Assembly (NCBI GenBank): GCA_017526985.1
Contig: JAFXQR010000021.1
Span: forward strand, 1-59,708
Source of the DNA: Lachnospiraceae bacterium
GTDB taxonomy: Bacteria; Bacillota; Clostridia; Lachnospirales; Lachnospiraceae
DNA: 59,708 bases
Direction of reading: 5' to 3'
The notes under the pieces were generated by a model. The model was not told the DNA's origin and did no database searches. It saw nothing but the letters and a program-made list of their open reading frames with translations. Both the position numbers and the translations under genes were made by a program. Shown here in pieces: positions 52,009 to 59,708 of the stretch; within the stretch, counting starts at the first letter, position 1; every line of letters begins with the position of its first letter.

Positions 52009-54672
52009 CTATTCGTTGGCTTTCAGGCTGGCCACCATATCGATCTTCCGCAGTCCCATTGCCAGGAAGATACTGGTAAAGACCATGACCGCCATTGTAC
52101 CCGCAAAAGCGATAAGATACGCCGAAGGTTCGATAAAGGCGTTGAAATCATAATCTTCTCCGATCGCATAGCGGAACAGATAGTCCGTAAACAGGAAGCC
52201 TCCCGGCAGTCCGATCGCGATCCCCGCCAGCGTGATCCACACATTCTGCATGGTATAGATCCGCATGATCTTCATAAACTTAAAGCCCAGCACTTTCATT
52301 GTAGAGAACTGATACATCTTCTCATTCATGGACAGCAGGCCCATATTGTAGATGATGATGAATCCCAGCACTCCGGCCATACCGATGAACAGCCCCAGCA
52401 TACCCGAGATCATATTGAGCATACCACTGGTCTGTTCCCGCAGGGATGCGCTGGTACTGATCGCGCTCACACCGTCAATATCTTCATCGTCCACACCCGT
52501 CAGATCCAGATCCGTATACAAAGTGTCCGGCTCATATTTTTCGCCCAATCCTTCAAAGGCCTGTCTGGTCATGGCAAACTGCTGACTCTGCGGATCCCGG
52601 CACACCGCCGCGATTGCCGTCTCATGCCAGTCATCGTCTCCCAGGATATGCCACCGCAGCTTTTGGTGAATATCGATATGCTTGTTGACCACCAGTTTCT
52701 CCGTGATAAACAATGCCCCCGGTGCCGTGATATCACTGTAGGTTGCCCCGGGGATCCCTTCATTGATATCGTGGGATCCCTGTTCGTGATCACTGAGCGC
52801 GATCATCCCGTCCGAATCATTCACCGTGATCGCAGAGGTCTGCAGCATCCCGTTTCCGTCATAATATTCGATCGCTACCGTCTGTGTGGTCGCGGTTCCG
52901 TATTTCCGATACAGATCACTCTTTTCCAGATTGGTGATATCGGAATCAAAGGTCAGTCTGGATTTGAAACGCAGGATCCCGGTGAACTCCCAGTCCAGAT
53001 AATGCTGCATGGAATCTTCCATACCATATGCCATTACGATCAGCAATGCCGATCCGGCGATACCTACGATCCCCATGATGGTACGGGCTTTACTTCTCGC
53101 CACATCACGCAGATTCCATTTCACTGCAAAGGGCAGTCGTGACATCAATCCGTTTGGTCTCTCGCCTGTCTTCTTCTGCTTGATCTTGGGCACCTCCAGA
53201 CGCAGTGTCTGCGCTGCCGGCTCCGACAGGATCTTTCGGCTGGAAAAATAGGTGACCAGCGTAACCATCAGGACGATCAGAACCGCCACGATATAGCTGT
53301 CTTTTCCGACATAGATGCCGCCTCCGACGATGTCAAACATATCCATTTCCATATTATAGAAACCGACACCCAGAGTCGGCAGTCCCACCGCATAACCAAG
53401 TATGACACCCACAACGCTCACAAAGAAACCGTACGAGATATAATGCCGGTAGATCCTGGATTTGCGATATCCCAATGCCTTTAATGCACCGATCTGCATT
53501 CTCTGCTTTTTGACAAAACGGTTCATGGTCGTCACCACGGAAAGGGAAGCAATGAACAGAAACAAAGTTGTAAACATACCGGAATAGGTGTCGCCTTCCT
53601 CCGCTTCCGATTTATGATACACATAGGAGCCGCACGAATCACGCCCCGTCACGGAATCCACCACATCGATCTTATACAGCGCATTCTTGATCCGGTCCAG
53701 TTTTCTGTCATAAGAACCGTCATCTTTATTATCCTTATAGATGCCGGGGGCCGTTCCTTCCACATCCACACATACCATCGGGTAAGTATAGGCTTTTTCT
53801 ATATTAAAGTGCGGATCCAACGCTTTGATGAAGTCATGCTTCTTTTCTTCCCCGGCAGTTTCGTTCGCGATATCGTCCGCCAGATCCAGCGCCGTCTCCA
53901 GATCCGTATCGGGATCCATCTCTCCCAGTTGTGTCACCAGAATATCCCGCCAGCTCATTCCCATGTCATGCAGCGCCCGAAGGGAATCTCTTGCGGAAAG
54001 AAATCCCTGCATCCCGTCGCTTTCAATGATCTTGTCATACATCGCTTCTCTCGGGAAATAACGCATGGACAGATACACCCAGCCAAAATCTTTCGCCTCC
54101 TGAAAAAGTACCGTGGCATCCTGTGTCACATATACATGATCCGGTACGGAAATGATCCCCAGCACTTCCTTTTCGATCTCGGCATCCTCATAGGTCAGCT
54201 TGATCCGGTCTCCCGGATGGATATCCCTGGCCTGCGCAAACATACGCCCAAGCCAAAGTCCATCCGCATCCGGATCGTAGCCTTCCCCCTCAACCACCAC
54301 AAACCGGTTAACGCTTACAGTCTTCTGTTTGATATCCAGAAAATTTCCTTCCATCGGAACAGAAAAGGTTTCTTTTCTTCCGTCCGCATAGGTCACTTCA
54401 CCGGTCATGGAAAGCGACAGATAACGCATCGCATCCGCCACACCATCTACCGAACGGATCTCTTTCATATCCTGTTCGGAGAAGCCGGAACCCATCAGCC
54501 ACAGATCCGGCATATTCTGCTGTTCATATAGATTGTCTGCGGATACCTTCAGTCCGTCCCCATAGGACTTTACGCCGGCATATACTGCCATAGCGATCGC
54601 TACCATGGCAAAGATTGTCATAAACTGCGTGAAATTATGTATAATGTCACGCAGCATTTTTCGAAATAGCAT
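52009..54672 (-). CDS. FtsX/MacB-type ABC transporter permease
   Basis: An 887-aa protein. N-terminal helix (FMTIFAMVAIAMAVYAGVK), an extracytoplasmic domain of about 340 residues, three helices around 365-475 forming the first FtsX core, a helix near 540 (MGIVGIAGSALLIVMAYG), a second extracytoplasmic domain, and three final helices (about 755-880). This double-FtsX layout is that of large ABC3 permeases. The operon order adaptor-ATPase-permease suggests export of a peptide, drug or lipid. The start has GGAGG upstream. Confidence 0.9.
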   Translation of the reverse strand: MLFRKMLRDIIHNFTQFMTIFAMVAIAMAVYAGVKSYGDGLKVSADNLYEQQNMPDLWLMGSGFSEQDMKEIRSVDGVADAMRYLSLSMTGEVTYADGRKETFSVPMEGNFLDIKQKTVSVNRFVVVEGEGYDPDADGLWLGRMFAQARDIHPGDRIKLTYEDAEIEKEVLGIISVPDHVYVTQDATVLFQEAKDFGWVYLSMRYFPREAMYDKIIESDGMQGFLSARDSLRALHDMGMSWRDILVTQLGEMDPDTDLETALDLADDIANETAGEEKKHDFIKALDPHFNIEKAYTYPMVCVDVEGTAPGIYKDNKDDGSYDRKLDRIKNALYKIDVVDSVTGRDSCGSYVYHKSEAEEGDTYSGMFTTLFLFIASLSVVTTMNRFVKKQRMQIGALKALGYRKSRIYRHYISYGFFVSVVGVILGYAVGLPTLGVGFYNMEMDMFDIVGGGIYVGKDSYIVAVLIVLMVTLVTYFSSRKILSEPAAQTLRLEVPKIKQKKTGERPNGLMSRLPFAVKWNLRDVARSKARTIMGIVGIAGSALLIVMAYGMEDSMQHYLDWEFTGILRFKSRLTFDSDITNLEKSDLYRKYGTATTQTVAIEYYDGNGMLQTSAITVNDSDGMIALSDHEQGSHDINEGIPGATYSDITAPGALFITEKLVVNKHIDIHQKLRWHILGDDDWHETAIAAVCRDPQSQQFAMTRQAFEGLGEKYEPDTLYTDLDLTGVDDEDIDGVSAISTSASLREQTSGMLNMISGMLGLFIGMAGVLGFIIIYNMGLLSMNEKMYQFSTMKVLGFKFMKIMRIYTMQNVWITLAGIAIGLPGGFLFTDYLFRYAIGEDYDFNAFIEPSAYLIAFAGTMAVMVFTSIFLAMGLRKIDMVASLKANE

Positions 54673-54698
54673 GTCTATCCTCCAGTATTTATGAAAAA

Positions 54699-55409
54699 CT
54701 ACCAGGAAACATCATCGATATTCATCGGATTCTCATTCTCGGTCACACTTTCGATATGCCCGTTCTTCACACGGATCACCACATCCGCCACATCCGCGAT
54801 CAGCGCATTATGTGTTACAACGATCACGGTGTTGTTCCCTCGGTCCGCGTCACACTGACGCTTTAAGATCTTCAGGATCATCGCGCCGGTATTGGAATCC
54901 AGCGCACCGGTGGGCTCATCGCAAAGGAGCAGCGCTGGATTCTTGGCGATCGCTCTGGCGATGGATACTCGCTGCTGCTCACCGCCGGACATCTGGTTGG
55001 GAAACTTATAAAAATGCCGTTCCAGCCCCACATCACGGATAGCCTGTTTTGCGTCTACTTTTATTTTGGTGATCTCCTTGACCAGTTCCACATTTTCCAG
55101 CACCGTCAGTGATGGCAGGATATTGTAGAACTGAAAGATAAATCCGATGGTATGAGCACGGAAATCACTCAGTTTCCGGTCGCTGTATTTTGAGATATTC
55201 TCCCCGTTGACGATCACATCTCCGCTGGTCGGGTTATCCATCCCGCCGATCAGGTTGAGCAGCGTGGATTTTCCCGCGCCGGAGGGTCCCAGGATCACCA
55301 CAAACCTGCCCTCTTCAATATTCAGATCCACATGGTCCAGCGCCCGGTATTCAGTCTCTCCGGTCTTGTAGATCTTTGAAACATCTCTTAAGATTACTTT
55401 ATCTGCCAT
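54699..55409 (-). CDS. MacB/LolD-type ABC transporter ATPase
   Basis: A 236-aa protein. Walker [10 protein letters not shown]-loop [12 protein letters not shown], signature MSGGEQQRV, Walker [13 protein letters not shown] and switch His (VVTHN). It pairs with the following permease (26 nt gap). The Shine-Dalgarno site is weak and distant. Confidence 0.97.
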   Translation of the reverse strand: MADKVILRDVSKIYKTGETEYRALDHVDLNIEEGRFVVILGPSGAGKSTLLNLIGGMDNPTSGDVIVNGENISKYSDRKLSDFRAHTIGFIFQFYNILPSLTVLENVELVKEITKIKVDAKQAIRDVGLERHFYKFPNQMSGGEQQRVSIARAIAKNPALLLCDEPTGALDSNTGAMILKILKRQCDADRGNNTVIVVTHNALIADVADVVIRVKNGHIESVTENENPMNIDDVSW

Positions 55410-55448
55410 AGTTTTCTCTGCCTCAAATATACTTCTCGTATTCTTTGC

Positions 55449-56990
55449 TTATTTTTCGATCGCAATATTCGTTCCGGCCTTATCCAGATTCGATGCCGCT
55501 TCCGTAAAGATCTTGCAGCCCTCGCTGATCGCGTTGCCTTCCACAACGCTCATACTCTCACCTTCATAGACCACTGTGATCTCCGCCTGCTGGATCGTCA
55601 CATGCTCCACACCTTTGTCATCCGTACTGCTGCCGTTTTGCATCAGGATATAGCTCTTTCCTTCTTCATCAGTATAGATTGCCTTATTGGGCAGCGCAAA
55701 ACAGTCCTCCTTCTGATATACAATGAATTCCGCTTCCGCATTCATTCCGATCCGGATCTTGTCATTGGGTGCCGCGATATCGATCGTTACCTTATACTCT
55801 GCGTCCTCACCGGAAGTATCCGTTTTTCCGGAAGCATTCTTCGCCGCCGCATCCGCGATCTTTTCAATGGAACCGTTATAGGTATCCGAATTATCAGCCT
55901 TCGGGGTCACGCTCACTTTCATATTGGTCGTGATCGTATTGATGTCTTTCTCCGGTACTCTGGCTGTCATCACCAGATCCTTGGTATCCTCGATCACAAA
56001 GAGCACACCGGTCGCATTCTCTCCCACTTCAATATTGACTGCCGTCACGGTACCGGCACATTCCGAAAAGATCTGCGCATCTGCCATCTTCCGCTCAATC
56101 TGCGCGATCTGCAATTCCTCCACACTCACATCTCCGGCCAGTGCCGCCTGAGTAATGGCATCCGTACTGATATCTCTGGCATTTTCCAGACTGCGTACCG
56201 CCGCGTCATAATTGGCCTGCGCGTAGATATAAGTCCACTGTGCATTCTCCATGTTCTTTGCGTAGTTCGAAAGATTGATATCGCTCTGCCGCAGCAGGTT
56301 TTCACGACTCTGCTTTGCCTGTACATACTGCAGATTTGCGCTGTCTACCGCATCCTCCGCTTCTTCCTTCTGCAGATCCGTCGCATAGTCCTGATCCTCC
56401 AGTTTATCCTGCATGGATTTGGCCTGCTGTATCGCCGTCGCCGCACGCGCCACTGCCTGATCTGCCGCGATCAGCGTCGGATCCATTCCCATATCGATCG
56501 ACTGCTTATAGTCTTCATACTGCTTTGCTGCCATCTCATAAGCTTCCCTTGCCTGCTCCACCTTGGTACGGGCAGCCACCAGATTGGCATCCGTTCCGTT
56601 CACCAGACCATCCGTATAGATATCATACTGCCGTCTGGCTGCCGATACACCGGTGTTTGCGTTCTTCTCAGTCACCGCCATCACTGCCTGCTGCATCGCG
56701 ATCTGATCCTTCATATCATTAGTATCCAGCACGCACAGCAGATCACCGGGCTGCACTTTATCTCCCTCTTTTACATAGACCGCTTCCACCGGCAATGTCA
56801 GTGTAGAATATACAAAATGCGGATCGGAGCATTCTACTGTCCCATCCACCTCGATCGTTTCCGTGAAGGAAGTCTTTTCTATTGTAGTAAAAGCACCTTC
56901 CGAGATCCCTTCTTCCTTTCCGCAGGCACCCAGCGTACTGATCATCAGCGCCATCCCTGCCATTCCCGTCAACCAAGTCTTCTTTTTCAT
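55449..56990 (-). CDS. HlyD/MacA-family efflux adaptor lipoprotein
   Basis: A 513-aa protein. Lipoprotein signal with LGAC after MKKKTWLTGMAGMALMIST. The biotinyl-lipoyl-like halves flank a long Gln/Ala-rich coiled coil (about 100-260). The beta-barrel region is near VPEKDINTITTNMKVSVTPK. The start is ATG 56990 with AAGGGAG upstream; ATG 57029 lacks a site. In a Gram-positive it anchors outside the membrane and probably presents substrate to the permease. Confidence 0.9.
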   Translation of the reverse strand: MKKKTWLTGMAGMALMISTLGACGKEEGISEGAFTTIEKTSFTETIEVDGTVECSDPHFVYSTLTLPVEAVYVKEGDKVQPGDLLCVLDTNDMKDQIAMQQAVMAVTEKNANTGVSAARRQYDIYTDGLVNGTDANLVAARTKVEQAREAYEMAAKQYEDYKQSIDMGMDPTLIAADQAVARAATAIQQAKSMQDKLEDQDYATDLQKEEAEDAVDSANLQYVQAKQSRENLLRQSDINLSNYAKNMENAQWTYIYAQANYDAAVRSLENARDISTDAITQAALAGDVSVEELQIAQIERKMADAQIFSECAGTVTAVNIEVGENATGVLFVIEDTKDLVMTARVPEKDINTITTNMKVSVTPKADNSDTYNGSIEKIADAAAKNASGKTDTSGEDAEYKVTIDIAAPNDKIRIGMNAEAEFIVYQKEDCFALPNKAIYTDEEGKSYILMQNGSSTDDKGVEHVTIQQAEITVVYEGESMSVVEGNAISEGCKIFTEAASNLDKAGTNIAIEK

Positions 56991-57217
56991 GTCGTCGCTC
57001 TCCCTTCTGTTTGTCGTCTTATTTGTCATTTTGGTCGATCCGACAATTTCTTCCGTCCTGTTTTGTATCCCCGCTTACACCCCGGTCATTGTTTTTATTC
57101 CGGGCAACATAGTCCTTGTTAACCATCGTTAGTTTATGCTAACTGCCATAGAATGTCAAGCCCTTGTTGCTCTTTCCCCCATCCTTGTTGCTTATGCTGC
57201 CCTGCCTTAGTATTTTG

Positions 57218-57275
57218 AATATATGAGCAGTTGTTCATATATTGATATATTAATCACGACTAACCATTTTGTCAA
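57218..57275 (-). promoter_or_regulatory. Efflux-operon promoter with palindromic operator over the start site
   Basis: Promoter: TTGACA (57270-57275), 17-nt spacer, TAATAT (57247-57252). The 26-bp palindrome at 57218-57243 (AATATATGA and TCATATATT arms, matching at 11 of 13 pairs) covers the region just after the -10 box. Its form TGAGCAGTTGTTCA is like TetR-type operators. No such regulator is encoded in the window. The leader from here to 56990 is about 250 nt; I see no clear riboswitch in it. Confidence 0.75.
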
Positions 57276-57359
57276 GTATCCTCTTCTTGTCGTTTTCCCC
57301 AAATTTTTCCTTACAAACACGGTCCTATCCAAAAAAACACACAAAAAAGCCATCCCTGC

Positions 57360-57436
57360 CACAGGGACGGTTCTCTGGCTGGTTTCCAACCACAGGGACG
57401 GTTCTCCGGCTGGTTACCAGCCAAAGAACCGTCCCT
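57360..57436. repeat. Tandem 31-bp repeats with inverted partner (GGGACGGTTCT family)
   Basis: Two direct repeats at 57360-57390 and 57391-57421 (three mismatches), each starting CACAGGGACGGTTCT. The inverted AGAACCGTCCCT (57425-57436) pairs with either. With GGCTGG-TTA-CCAGCC (57408-57422) inside it this makes an 18-bp two-part stem. It lies 5 nt after the metF stop and may end that transcript or protect its 3' end. The GGGACGGTTCT motif recurs in many Clostridia from memory; function unknown. Confidence 0.8.
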
Positions 57437-57441
57437 ATGGT

Positions 57442-58302
57442 CTACACGATATTTTTGATTCCCTCACAGATACGCCTTGCGATGCACGGATTGTTCATCG
57501 TATACAGATGGATCCCGTCCGTATCGCTCACCAGCTGGTCAATGATCTGACTCAGCGCATAAGCCATGCCTGCATCAAACAGCGCCTCCTTATTATCCTC
57601 ATACCGGTCGACGATCTTCTGAAACCGCAGCGGAAACGAAGCGTTGCACATGGACACCATGCGCTTGATCTGCGCCGCTTTGACCACCGGCATGATCCCC
57701 GGGATCACCGGCACATTGATATCCGCGATCCTGCAACGCTCCTTAAAATCATAAAATACATTGTTATCAAAGAACAATTGCGAAAGCAGCACATCCGTTC
57801 CGGCATTCACCTTCGTTTTCAGATGCTTGATCTCATCCACCATATTGCAGGATTCCGGATGCCGTTCGGGATAGCAGGCCCCGAGAACGCAGAAATCATA
57901 CTTACTCTTCAGATAGGATACCAGGTCTGAGGCATACGCAAAATCTTCTTTCTTTGCTACATCTTCCCGCACATCCCCGCGCAGCGCCAGAATATTCTCG
58001 ATCCCCGCTTCTGTCAGTACCCGCGCAAACGCATCGATCTCTTCCCTGCTGTAATGCAGGCAGGTCAGATGCACCACCGGCTCCACATGATATTTTTCTT
58101 TGATCTTGTGTGCCAGTTCAATGGTCTTGTTGCAATTGCAGCTGCCGCCCGCACCAAAGGTCACGCTGATAAAATCCGGCTTCAGCTCACACAACACATC
58201 CAGCGTATCATCGATGTTGTGCAGATCCGCATCTTTTTTCGGCGGGAAGATCTCAAACGAAAGAGATCTCCCACCATTCTTGTAGATATCCGATACCTTC
58301 AT
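57442..58302 (-). CDS. metF: Methylenetetrahydrofolate reductase
   Basis: A 286-aa flavin enzyme that reduces 5,10-methylene-THF to 5-methyl-THF, the methyl donor for MetE. TIM-barrel motifs: SLSFEIFPPKKD, FISVTFGAGGS, VVHLTCLHYSREEI and ILALRGD. It follows metE by 4 nt, so the two steps of homocysteine methylation are co-expressed. GAGG lies upstream of the ATG. There is no C-terminal regulatory domain, as usual in bacteria. Confidence 0.96.
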   Translation of the reverse strand: MKVSDIYKNGGRSLSFEIFPPKKDADLHNIDDTLDVLCELKPDFISVTFGAGGSCNCNKTIELAHKIKEKYHVEPVVHLTCLHYSREEIDAFARVLTEAGIENILALRGDVREDVAKKEDFAYASDLVSYLKSKYDFCVLGACYPERHPESCNMVDEIKHLKTKVNAGTDVLLSQLFFDNNVFYDFKERCRIADINVPVIPGIMPVVKAAQIKRMVSMCNASFPLRFQKIVDRYEDNKEALFDAGMAYALSQIIDQLVSDTDGIHLYTMNNPCIARRICEGIKNIV

Positions 58303-58306
58303 CTGC

Positions 58307-59708
58307 TCACGCCTCTTTACGGATGATCTCCGCCGCCTTCACCAGGTTGATCAGACTCGGCTTCGTTTCTTCCTCACCTCTGGTCTTCAGACCGCAGTCC
58401 GGATTTACCCACAGTTTCTCATCCGCTACTTTCTCTCTCATCTTACGCAGTGCCGCCACGATCTCTTCCACCGACGGCACACGCGGCGAATGAATATCGT
58501 ATACGCCCGGTCCTGCTTCCGTCTCAAAATTGCATTTCTTCAGTGCATCCAGGATCAACAGATCAGATCTGGACGCCTCAAAGGTGATCACATCTGCATC
58601 CATGTTATCGATCGCAGGGATAATGTCCGTAAACTCGCTGTAGCACATATGGGTATGGATCTGTGTCTCCGCCTTCACGCCGCTGTGTACCAAACGGAAT
58701 GCCGGGATTGCAAAATCCAGATACTCACTGTACCAGTCCGATTTACGCAGCGGCAGTTTTTCACGCAGCGCCGCTTCATCGATCTGGATGATCCGGATAC
58801 CGTTCTTCTCCAGATCCAGCACCTCATCACGGATCGCCAGTGCGATCTGCGTCATGGATTCCTTAATGCTGATATCCTCTCTCGGAAAGGACCAGTTCAG
58901 AATCGTCACCGGACCGGTCAGCATACCTTTCACCGGTTTGTCGGAAAGGGATTGTGCATATACGGCCCACTCTACGGTGATCGGTTTCCTGCGGCTCACA
59001 TCGCCCCAGATGATGGGCGGCTTTACGCAGCGGGTTCCATAAGACTGCACCCATGCCTTTTCGGTAAAGAGATATCCGGAAAGAGATTCACCGAAATACT
59101 CCACCATATCGTTACGCTCATATTCGCCATGCACCAGCACATCGATGCCAATGCTCTCCTGCCACTCCACGGCTCTTTTGATCTTTTCACGGTTAAACTC
59201 TTTGTACTGTGCCTCGCTGATCTCTCCCTTGCGGAAGGAAGACCGGTTCTTCTTCACATCCTTTGTCTGCGGGAAGGATCCGATAGTTGTGGTCGGGAAT
59301 TTCGGCAGGTTGAGCGCTTTCTTCTGGATCTGCTCACGCTCTTTTCTCACCGGCAGTCTGGTATAGTCATCTTCTTTGATCTCTGCCAGACGCTTCTGCA
59401 CATCCGCATCCTCACAGTCTCTGCCCTGCGCAAACAGTTCCTTATTTGCACGGTATTCTGCAAATGCCTCACGGTCCCCGCTGGCAGCGATATTTGCGAT
59501 GGTCCGCAGTTCGGTCAGTTTTTCCTTTGCATATGCAAAATGCTTCTTGTATTTCTCATCCAGTTTCGTTTCTGCATCCAGTGTATAAGGTACATGCAGC
59601 AGGGAGCAGGAGCTGGACAATACCACTTCAATGCCCTTTGCTTTCAATCCTTCCAGTACATCCAGGGTCTTCGCATAATGATTCTTCCAGATATTCTTTC
59701 CGTTCACC
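58307..59708 (-). CDS. metE: Cobalamin-independent methionine synthase, C-terminal part (5' end beyond window)
   Basis: Transfers the methyl group from 5-methyl-THF (polyglutamate) to homocysteine. About 467 residues of the usual 750 are present; the frame is open to the window edge, so no start is assigned. Segments seen: [38 protein letters not shown], the zinc ligands in THMCYSEF and the last Cys in [12 protein letters not shown]. Any upstream SAM or other riboswitch would lie outside the window. Confidence 0.97.
   Translation of the reverse strand, partial: VNGKNIWKNHYAKTLDVLEGLKAKGIEVVLSSSCSLLHVPYTLDAETKLDEKYKKHFAYAKEKLTELRTIANIAASGDREAFAEYRANKELFAQGRDCEDADVQKRLAEIKEDDYTRLPVRKEREQIQKKALNLPKFPTTTIGSFPQTKDVKKNRSSFRKGEISEAQYKEFNREKIKRAVEWQESIGIDVLVHGEYERNDMVEYFGESLSGYLFTEKAWVQSYGTRCVKPPIIWGDVSRRKPITVEWAVYAQSLSDKPVKGMLTGPVTILNWSFPREDISIKESMTQIALAIRDEVLDLEKNGIRIIQIDEAALREKLPLRKSDWYSEYLDFAIPAFRLVHSGVKAETQIHTHMCYSEFTDIIPAIDNMDADVITFEASRSDLLILDALKKCNFETEAGPGVYDIHSPRVPSVEEIVAALRKMREKVADEKLWVNPDCGLKTRGEEETKPSLINLVKAAEIIRKEA

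Noticed and set aside
55602-57122. Plus-strand open frame of 506 codons opposite the efflux adaptor
   Set aside because: Arg/His/Ile/Cys-rich shadow; the minus strand encodes a lipoprotein with proper signal and fold.

Overview
The window looks like a chromosomal segment of a Clostridia-class Firmicute, most likely a Lachnospiraceae-type gut bacterium. The S10-spc ribosomal protein operon has the Firmicute gene order, S14 is the short zinc-binding form, Shine-Dalgarno sites are strong (AGGAGG), clpB carries a CIRCE/HrcA operator, and a NiCo riboswitch precedes a CDF exporter. The assignment is inferred from gene content; there is no 16S gene in the window.

Layout. (1) 1-8499, minus strand: rpsJ to rpsE, entering at the right with a promoter and a leader of about 280 nt that contains an intrinsic terminator (a probable attenuator). 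(2) 9061-11661: an RlmI-like methyltransferase, an unrecognised protein and a GGDEF protein. (3) 11785-30212: an accessory island. A seven-gene minus-strand operon encodes two unrecognised proteins, a VWA/DUF2201 protein, a small unrecognised protein, a MoxR AAA+ ATPase, a ClpP-type protease and a CbbX/SpoVK-type AAA+ ATPase. Beside it lie another unrecognised gene, an McrB/McrC (LlaJI-like) pair, a 966-aa protein with a long acidic tract, a McrB-like protein whose nucleotide-binding motifs have decayed, and a divergent WYL-domain regulator. Four near-identical palindromes (consensus TRTGCAAWATTGCAYA) sit at the promoters of these units. In three of them the palindrome replaces the -35 box and ends exactly 9 nt before the -10 box; the fourth covers the start region of the regulator's own extended -10 promoter. 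This is the most striking part of the window and is best read as a single-regulator, multi-ATPase, protease and restriction conflict island. (4) 30302-37428: a broken thioesterase gene, membrane proteins, a small alarmone synthetase with an apparently leaderless promoter, a two-component pair, peptidase T and REP-like repeats. (5) 37674-46229: clpB, an Rpn-family nuclease-like protein with a heptad-repeat tail, an unassigned structured RNA, and a surface/toxin cluster (28-aa ORF, stalked surface protein, LHH-nuclease lipoprotein, SUKH immunity protein), followed by a ribbon-helix-helix protein. (6) 46467-50340: acetyltransferase, zinc-ribbon protein and a second two-component system. (7) 50471-57275: a Ni/Co-riboswitch-controlled CDF exporter and a MacA/MacB-type efflux operon with a palindromic operator over its start site. 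(8) 57360-59708: a repeat/hairpin cluster, then metF and the 3' part of metE.

How it may work together. In the island, the WYL protein is the likely common switch: it probably represses itself and either activates or represses the ATPase/protease operon, its neighbour gene and the McrB-like unit. The McrB/McrC pair would supply GTP-driven DNA cleavage. The MoxR/VWA and AAA+/ClpP parts would supply remodelling and proteolysis. These roles are inferred from domain families and co-location, not demonstrated. No tRNA, rRNA, CRISPR array, transposase or integrase gene was recognised.
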